Assembly: GCA_029953675.1 (NCBI GenBank)
Contig: JAMWBK010000012.1
Coordinates: forward strand, 434,001-498,000
Length of the DNA: 64,000 nt
Source of the DNA: Rhodosorus marinus
Lineage: Eukaryota > Rhodophyta > Stylonematophyceae > Stylonematales > Stylonemataceae
Direction: 5' to 3'
In this document: positions 57,648 to 64,000 of the stretch, in pieces
Position numbering within the stretch: the stretch's first letter is position 1
How the letters are laid out: every line of letters starts with the position of its first letter
Program-made: the position numbers and the translations under genes
Notes under the pieces: generated by a model
The model's database searches: none
What the model was told of the DNA's origin: nothing
Seen by the model: the letters and a program-made list of their open reading frames with translations, nothing else

Positions 57648-58521
57648 TGGATTTACTGGACTTTACTAGCATAGCCTGAAGCGCTACGCAAGGCGTGAAG
57701 ATGAACTAATAACTAGGGAGGGAAGCATGCAACCCCAGGCGCCGATGGCGCGCCTCGGAAAGCATGTCGCTGGAATATCGCCAAAGGGAGACACTTAAAC
57801 GCCTCAAGAGCGCCAAATATTCAGTAGGATGCTCAGCAAAACATTTCCGCAACCACTCTAAACCCGACTTATCGACGTGACCAAAGCTTTCCACAATGAA
57901 TGGCTGGAACCGGTGAGAGCGACCCTCAGCGCAAGGCAGACTGGCCATGCTCTCAGCATACCGTCGTTCCTTAACTCTTCGAAGGGCTGAAGCCGCGGCC
58001 CCCCGGCGGCGGGCGGCTGCGGTGAGGTGGGCGCTGGCCACGGGGCAGGTAATCGCAAGGTCCACATATGTTGAGCGTCTGGCAGCAGCGTCGGAGACGA
58101 GGAGATCGGCTATACAACGGGGCGGTGCAGAGTCCGAGATGGATCTGGGCAGTTCCGACTCAACCTCAACCGTATGCCCTATCCGAGTCAAAAATTCGCT
58201 GAGGATGTACTTGAGGCGAGTGTGACGCCTCGTACGGAGACCTCGCAACAGTCCGCAGGAACCCAGGAAGTGGTAGCCACAAGCGTCAATCCGGCTCTCA
58301 CATCCCTGACAGAAAGACGGCCGATTAGAGTGCCACGGAGCCTGTGGCAAACCGAGATAGATGCGTGCGGCAGAACGGAACTGGAAAGCATCGAGACGAT
58401 GACTCAATGACGACGGTAGAGTGGTTAACCACAAGTGCGAGAGGTGGCCTCCCATGCCGCGGAGACGAGCGGCAGTGGTAGGCGGCGTGAGAGGAGAATT
58501 GAGCATGACTGTGGATTTACT
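57648..58521 (-). mobile_element. RLE-A1 copy (57658-58511) inserted in an RLE-A3 tail, 10-bp TSD
   Basis: TGGATTTACT at 57648-57657 and 58512-58521 flank the copy. The duplicated target belongs to the tail of the A3 copy whose body continues at 58522-58770. The open frame 57706-58506 holds knuckle and RLE and is almost identical to 4525-5330. Confidence 0.9.
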
Positions 58522-58770
58522 AGCACAGTCTGAAGCGCTTCGCAGGGTGTGAAAGGAAACCAGAAACTAGGGAGAAAAGCGTGCAAACTCAGGCGGCGAT
58601 GGCGCGCCTCGGCGAGCATGCTCCCATAGCGCGACAATTAACCGGGTAGGGTCCCAGATATTCAACCGAATGGGCAGTAAAACATTTCCGCATCCACTCC
58701 AAGCTGGACTTTTCCATTTGCCCAAGGTTTTCCACCATGAAACGTAGGCACCTCATGCTAGTCTCGGGCT
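58522..58770 (-). mobile_element. RLE-A3 fragment, split from its tail by the A1 insertion
   Basis: Minus strand: hairpin variant, stop, C-terminal codons with frameshifts, body ending near 58770. Its tail end (TGGATTTAC) is now at 57648. Confidence 0.7.
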
Positions 58771-58839
58771 AATAACTAAAGACCAGACTTGGTTGGAGAC
58801 AGACGGGAGCGCGGATTAAGCTACGACACACCGATGGCG

Positions 58840-59130
58840 TGCCCTATTCACCGGGCCAACGACTGCACGCCTTCCAGTTCCGGACTCCGGCCGCACTGGG
58901 CAAACCCAAGTAGGCCTCATCTGCTTGGGTTTGCCACAGGCCCCTTGGCATTCCAATCACTTTTCCTTTCTGCCAAGGTTGTAGGAGCCGTATCGACGGA
59001 TGCAGGTACCATTATCTGGGCTCCTGCGGATTACTGCGAGGTATTCGCGCGAAGAGACACAGTCACCTGAAATACACCCTGAGCGAACACTTGACAAGAG
59101 TTGGCTGCACGGTCGAGGTGGAATAGCCCC
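58840..59130 (+). mobile_element. Degenerate RLE-A3 internal fragment
   Basis: Traces of the knuckle region (LDAFQFR; CQGCRSRIDGC-like; YHYLGSCGLLRGI) and of the start of the RLE (KRHSHLKYTLSEHLTRVG) in more than one frame. No tail present. Confidence 0.65.
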
Positions 59131-59182
59131 TACCTAGTACACCCTCCGCAACCACCTCTAACCCCATCTCAAAGATTTCGCT

Positions 59183-59806
59183 TATAGAAACACGTTAGTT
59201 GCCCGGCGGTGAAAGGTGCTCGAACCCGCCGCCACACACGGATCTTGAACCTGTTATACCGGGAACTTCGGCCTATAGTCCGGCAAGCCGGTCTGGAAAT
59301 CGAACGTGAGAAACCTTTACCCGTCGCGGACTTTCAAAATGATGAACGCCGTGTAGCCGACCTGGTGATCACCTGTGACGACAGCCGCCGTACCACATAC
59401 GTTGATCTTGCTGTTCCTAACCCTCAAGCTAGTCGTTATCTCCCGGCTGCGGGGGAGCGCCGTGGATCTGCCGCCGCCAGCATGAGACGCCGCAAAGAGA
59501 TCAAATACGCGGGGGCTTTGTCTTCCCCTGGTGTTCGTGCTTCGGCACTAGCACATCGCTTGGTACCCCTGATCATTGAGTGCTTTGGGTTGATGGACTC
59601 TGTTGGTTCTCGCTGGCTTCGGGAGTTGTTCCGCGAACGCCCTGACCGTCTTCAATCGTTGTTTACCCGCTTAAGTTTCCTGCTGTGGCGCATGAATGCC
59701 GCTTTGATGTTGGAGGCGCGAGTACTTCGCCGCGCTTAGTCTTTTTTTCCCCTCGGGGTTTTTTTTTTTCAGCCTCCGATTAAACCATTCGTTCGTATAG
59801 AAACAC
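59183..59806 (+). mobile_element. RLE-B copy (59194-59795), 11-bp target-site duplication
   Basis: TATAGAAACAC at 59183-59193 and 59796-59806. The copy starts right after the zinc knuckle (SCPAVKGARTRRHT codons) and holds an open frame to 59739 with the RLE pair and the C-terminal LLWRMNAALMLEARVLRRA. Young, nearly identical to other B copies. Confidence 0.92.
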
Positions 59807-59822
59807 ATTGACTCTGATTCAG

Positions 59823-61105
59823 TCCAACCTGCAGCCGCAGTAGGGGCCTGGGGAACCGCACTTCCCACTTTGAGCAGCTTGGGTATCTCGAAGTTCCGCA
59901 ATTTGATGGCGAGCCTCTCGCGGGGTGTCTTGCTTCCCAGCGTACCGGAAAGCGCCCAAGACTTGTTTCTGGAGCTCCAAACCGCCCTGAATTCCTGTAC
60001 TAGTCTCCCCGAAACCGTTCAACCCCGTCTTCCTGACTGGCGAGCTGTATTTAACCGCTCTCGAGGCTCCGCCCCGGGGATTCGTCCTGCGCCTGAACCT
60101 GTTCTAGGGGAGATTGACCCAGTGGTTGCCGCAGAAGAAGAAGTTCCAGTTGATCCTCCTGATGATTCCCAGCGCGCTGGGAGCCGAGCTCAAGCACGCA
60201 CGGATGCGCTGCAAAATATCCTTTCTTGGGACTTGCACCGTGCTGCATATGGCCGACTCCTCGCGCAGATGGTCTCATCTTCTCGCGCTCGCGCCCGCCT
60301 ACGTAGTCTTGGAGGGGTTATTAGCTCTCAGTGGCTCATGACCGTACCAGCCTTTCCGCCACTCACACTGTCGGATTTCGAAGTGCGTACTTCACTGCGC
60401 TTATACCTCGGCTTACATCAGCCCCCTTGGCCGTACGAGATGGTTCGTCGTGCCCTCTCTGCTCTCAGACTGAAGACAACGCAGATTTTGGCGCCCACCT
60501 GCTCGCTAGTTGCCCGGCGGTGAAAGGTGCTCGAACCCGCCGCCACACACGGATCTTGAACCTGTTATACCGGGAACTTCGGCCTATAGTCCGGCAAGCC
60601 GGTCTGGAAATCGAACGTGAGAAACCTTTACCCGTCGCGGACTTTCAAAATGATGAACGCCGTGTAGCCGACCTGGTGATCACCTGTGACGACAGCCGCC
60701 GTACCACATACGTTGATCTTGTTGTTCCTAACCCTCAAGCTAGTCGTTATCTCCCGGCTGCGGGGGAGCGCCGTGGATCTGCCGCCGCCAGCATGAGACG
60801 CCGCAAAGAGATCAAATACGCGGGGGCTTTGTCTTCCCCTGGTGTTCGTGCTTCGGCACTAGCACATCGCTTGGTACCCCTGATCATTGAGTGCTTTGGG
60901 TTGATGGACTCTGTTGGTTCTCGCTGGCTTCGGGAGTTGTTCCGCGAACGCCCTGACCGTCTTCAATCGTTGTTTACCCGCTTAAGTTTCCTGCTGTGGC
61001 GCATGAATGCCGCTTTGATGTTGGAGGCGCGAGTACTTCGCCGCGCTTAGTCTTTTTTTCCCCTCGGGGTTTTTTTTTCAGCCTCCGATTAAACCATTCG
61101 TTCGA
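59823..61105 (+). mobile_element. RLE-B copy, longer 5'-truncated fragment
   Basis: Begins in the post-RT region (QPAAAVGAWGTALPTLSSLG), runs through knuckle and RLE to the tail ending CCATTCGTTCG at 61104. One base is missing in the knuckle (GATGGTTCGTCG instead of GATGGGTTCGTCG near 60441), splitting the frame into 59870-60523 and 60331-61050. Only 16 bp beyond the TSD separate it from the previous B copy. Confidence 0.9.
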
Positions 61106-61249
61106 CTTGTCTCTTTAGGCCATGTCTAGTTTTAGGATTTTTCTCTACTTAAGGTCTTTTGACCTTGGTTTAAGATCGGAGTCAACATAAACACATGCTG
61201 GATTTAGAAGTCCAGCTTGTCTTTACTGCTATGACACTAGGGGCAAAAA

Positions 61250-61385
61250 CGTGTATACCCAGGCGGCGATGGCGCGCCTCGGCGAGCATGCTGCTAGAAT
61301 ACCACCACAGAGCGACGCTTAACGGTGAAAAGGAACTAAGAACTAGGTAGAGAAGTATGCAAACCCAGGCGCCGATGATGCACTG
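61250..61385 (-). mobile_element. Two short RLE-A3/A2 C-terminal remnants
   Basis: Minus-strand codons for LAEARHRRLGLHA-like residues occur twice in a row (61255-61325 and 61325-61385), each truncated at both ends. Confidence 0.55.
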
Positions 61386-61629
61386 CTATGACACGGCTTG
61401 TGAAATTTTGGTCCTTGCCCAACAAGCAATGCAACGTCTTTGATGGTCTTCCTAACGTCTTTCATAGCCTTACTAGGAATCAGCCTTCCCGATTAGAGGC
61501 TTGTAACGCAAGAAGTAAAAGCAAAACTAGTTCAATACACCTTTCATGGTCTACCTACCTCCTCTTATCACCGCAAAAAAATCTGGAGATACCGGATTAC
61601 AAGACTTTTCTGACAGACCGCACTGAAGA

Positions 61630-62060
61630 TTGGAACAGCCTTCTCACGGAATTGTCTCTGACTCTCTGGTTTACTGGAAAACTAACAACTCCGGGTGCCT
61701 GTCTGGGGAGAGGAAAAAGGGAAGGGACTATCTGGTGTTCGACCGCTGCTTTGTTGTTGGACGCGTCATCAGCGTCCCTCTTTCCGCTCCTCAGGGTACA
61801 TAGGCTCCGAATACGGATTCCAAGACTTTTCCGACCTCCCAACATCGAACCGCACCAAAACAACGGTTGACGATGGGAACAGCCTTCTCACGGAACTGTC
61901 TCTGGCTCTCTGGTTCCTGGAAAACTAACAACTCCGGGTGCGTGGTCTACGAGAGTAAAAAGGGAAATGACTGTCTGGTGTTCGACCGCTGCTTTGTTGT
62001 TGGACCCGTCATCAGCGCCCCACTTCGGCTCCTCAGGATCCATAGCTCCGAATAAACTGT
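61630..62060 (+). repeat. Diverged direct duplication (about 180 bp, period about 245 bp)
   Basis: GGAACAGCCTTCTCACGGAA...CTCCGAATA occurs at 61633-61815 and again at 61877-62055. Each unit ends like an RLE-B-type tail (GCTCCGAATAAACTGTTCAT at the second) and reads LTELSLxLW and AALL-like residues, so it may be the 3' end of a fourth, distant RLE family inserted twice or duplicated. Confidence 0.6.
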
Positions 62061-64000
62061 TCATCATCACATCAACGAAGTTGCGGTTGGAGCTCGCCGG
62101 GGATTTCTAGATTCACGACACTTTTTATTTATCAGTCGTGGGGAAGTTTGTGGAGTCCGAACCGGATATGCATCGACTAGTTAATTAAACCATTCGTTCG
62201 TTCGTTCGACTCGTATACCGGATTCCCTCCCAATTAGCCAACACGTGTACCTAGGTGCTCTAATAATCCTCCAATTTTTTCCATTCATTCAATAATCCTC
62301 CAATACATGATGACCACTTTTGTCAGGAATCCTCATTGATTCTAATTCGGTTCTACTGTACACTATCTACACACCAATTGTATTATCCCACCCACGGTTT
62401 CTACTCTGTAACTTTCCAACTATCCCAAGCACAAGTTCAGTCCCGTAAAACAGACGAGGAGGGCCGTTTCCTTCGTCATTGCCGAGGAAACGGAAAAACC
62501 TAGATATACGGAGAGAACATATGTAGTATATGTTCTGAGGATTTTTTTGTTTAATTAAGGTTTACATCTGTAAACAATAGGGAATATTCTAGGCTCTATT
62601 GGCATTAGATATAGTACGAAGAACTATAAATATATATAGAAAGGTATAAAATTCTCGAACGTGAATTTTATATAGGGTACCCTATAAATTCCAAGTCCCT
62701 CCCAGTCCGGCTCCATGCGCAGGTCTACAAGTGTCCCAATGTACAATGCCGGCGACTCTCATCCGTAAATGTACTTTCATTTCCTCGGGAACCGCATCAT
62801 CTTCATTCGGGAACATAAATTCGCGTCTTGCACCCCGTTGGGTGCTACGCGCGAAGCTGTTCCTCGTCCGCAAGGTCGCGTTAGGCCTGCTCCTGCTTAG
62901 GGCCAGAAGCTATGTTAGTAAAGCCACCGTCAAGAGAAGTCGACGTTCCTGAACATGGGTTGTTTGGGGTCAGTTTGCCGCGATTCGTGTAAGAGAGTGA
63001 ACTCTAATCGTCATTGGCACGCAGAGGCCGGGGGAGAGGAGACAAGACTAATTCATTATTCTTTTGGAGCGCTGGGAGTTTCTTCCGTGACCACACTGAC
63101 GCTCTCGAGAATATTATATTTCTTTTCGGATTCTCCGTCTCCGCACCGCCGTTCTTAGTTGGGAGGCCAGCTCCCGCATGTTCCCTGGGCTCCCGCACCT
63201 TCCCTAGCGTGCTACATTCCGGAATCTTACCATGCTACTAAACAGATCTTTCCGTCTGCACGGACACGAATAAATTTTGTTTCTATTCCCCTAGTAATTC
63301 CGGAGGCGCACTCCCGTGCCGCATTCCGCAACTTTAGCCTTCTATTAAACTGATCATTCCCCCTGAAATGACATGAATAAAAGCTTGTTTCTACACTGGT
63401 GGTTTTACTAATTCAATTGAAGTCTGCACCGCTCTGCACCGCTCCATACAGCCCGTTCTTGAAATTCAGAGGGGAATTGAACTGGCAGCGCTGGGTGTTT
63501 GCCTGTCGCGTGTGCACAAATTTCGGGGAAAAATCCGGTCTTTGCTCGTATTTCCCAAGCTCTTCTTCGTTGAAGACGGAGAGTCAGCCGTCGTCTCATC
63601 GCGAGTTCTCTGGATCATTCGAAGTATTTCATTCTCCATTTTTGGTGTATCTAGAGCGAAATAAGAGCCTTAATGGTGCGGCTCGGTAGATAGTTGCCAA
63701 CCAACGGCCACAAGGTCCCCCCGTTCCCGCCCAACGCGAGCTACTTCCGGAGGAATATTGCATGTCGTAGCGTTTTTTAGCGCCACTGTGAGTGGTTGCC
63801 AATGCAGCTACGGTTCTACGAACAGACTGTCTTCAAATAGAAGTTGAATAAGCTCAACTGTCGATTGTCTACGAAATCCTTGACCTCCAATTCATCTCAC
63901 TAAACTTCTGTCCCCTCTCCGTAGTTTCCCCAACCTGTAATCCCGCATTGTGTGACTAGGCAATCTATTCCTGCAACACATGATGACAATTTGGGTCAGC
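62061..64000. other. Gene-poor end of window
   Basis: At 62181-62213 lies an isolated B-type tail (TTAATTAAACCATTCGTTCG then TTCGTTCG). At 62905-62935 on the minus strand is an RLE-A3-like tail remnant. A minus-strand open stretch at 62682-62873 reads protein-like (VAGIVHWDTCRPAHGAGLGG) but is short and unrecognised. No other gene or RNA seen. Confidence 0.4.

Noticed and set aside
1-64000. CRISPR arrays, bacterial operons, rRNA genes
   Set aside because: No regularly spaced repeats with unique spacers, no Shine-Dalgarno-linked gene strings and no rRNA signatures; the tandem element tails are retrotransposon ends.

Overview
The window looks like nuclear DNA of a eukaryote with compact, intronless, gene-poor islands in a sea of non-LTR retrotransposons. 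Five host-type genes without introns, each with a single ATG start, several with a TATA box 88-109 bp before the ATG and AATAAA about 120-155 bp after the stop, plus an intron-containing tRNA-Tyr and a U2 snRNA sequence, fit a nuclear genome. The combination of single-exon genes, an SLC4-type anion transporter and dense retroelement islands makes a red alga (florideophyte type) my best guess. That is an inference, not proof.

Host genes: a secreted EGF-plus-C2 protein (1525-2163, +), an SLC4/band-3-like bicarbonate or borate transporter (20857-23316, +), and four secreted or membrane-anchored proteins of unknown function (31805-32371, -; 38546-39529, +; 44161-45561, +; 52147-53238, +). A 3' remnant of another gene lies at 12356-12682, cut off by a retrotransposon.

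Most of the rest belongs to three related families of non-LTR retrotransposon, here labelled RLE-A, RLE-B and RLE-C (local names). All encode a reverse transcriptase followed by a C-x2-C...H-x4-C zinc knuckle and a PD-(D/E)XK-like restriction-like endonuclease (RLE). A and C also carry an upstream ORF1, unusual for RLE elements. Nearly complete copies are RLE-A at 4467-9135 (-), RLE-B at 9571-12355 (+) and RLE-C at about 25570-30448 (+). RLE-A comes in a young, near-identical subfamily (A1) and older ones (A2, A3). Dozens of 5'-truncated copies, some only 14-40 bp long, fill 1-4466, 14616-19195, 24370-25560, 30449-31510, 33800-37100, 40170-41600, 46185-50430 and 53870-61400.

The most interesting observations concern how these elements insert. 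A full-length U2 snRNA sequence (16165-16353) and a full-length unspliced pre-tRNA-Tyr with its oligo-T trailer (57531-57640) are each sandwiched directly between RLE-A copies, all in one orientation. This looks like serial template jumping of the RLE-A reverse transcriptase during target-primed reverse transcription. RLE-A tails end in GTCC followed by a target duplication beginning with A, and new copies land in the tail repeats of older copies. Several insertions contain only the last 14-40 bases of an element, still flanked by target-site duplications.
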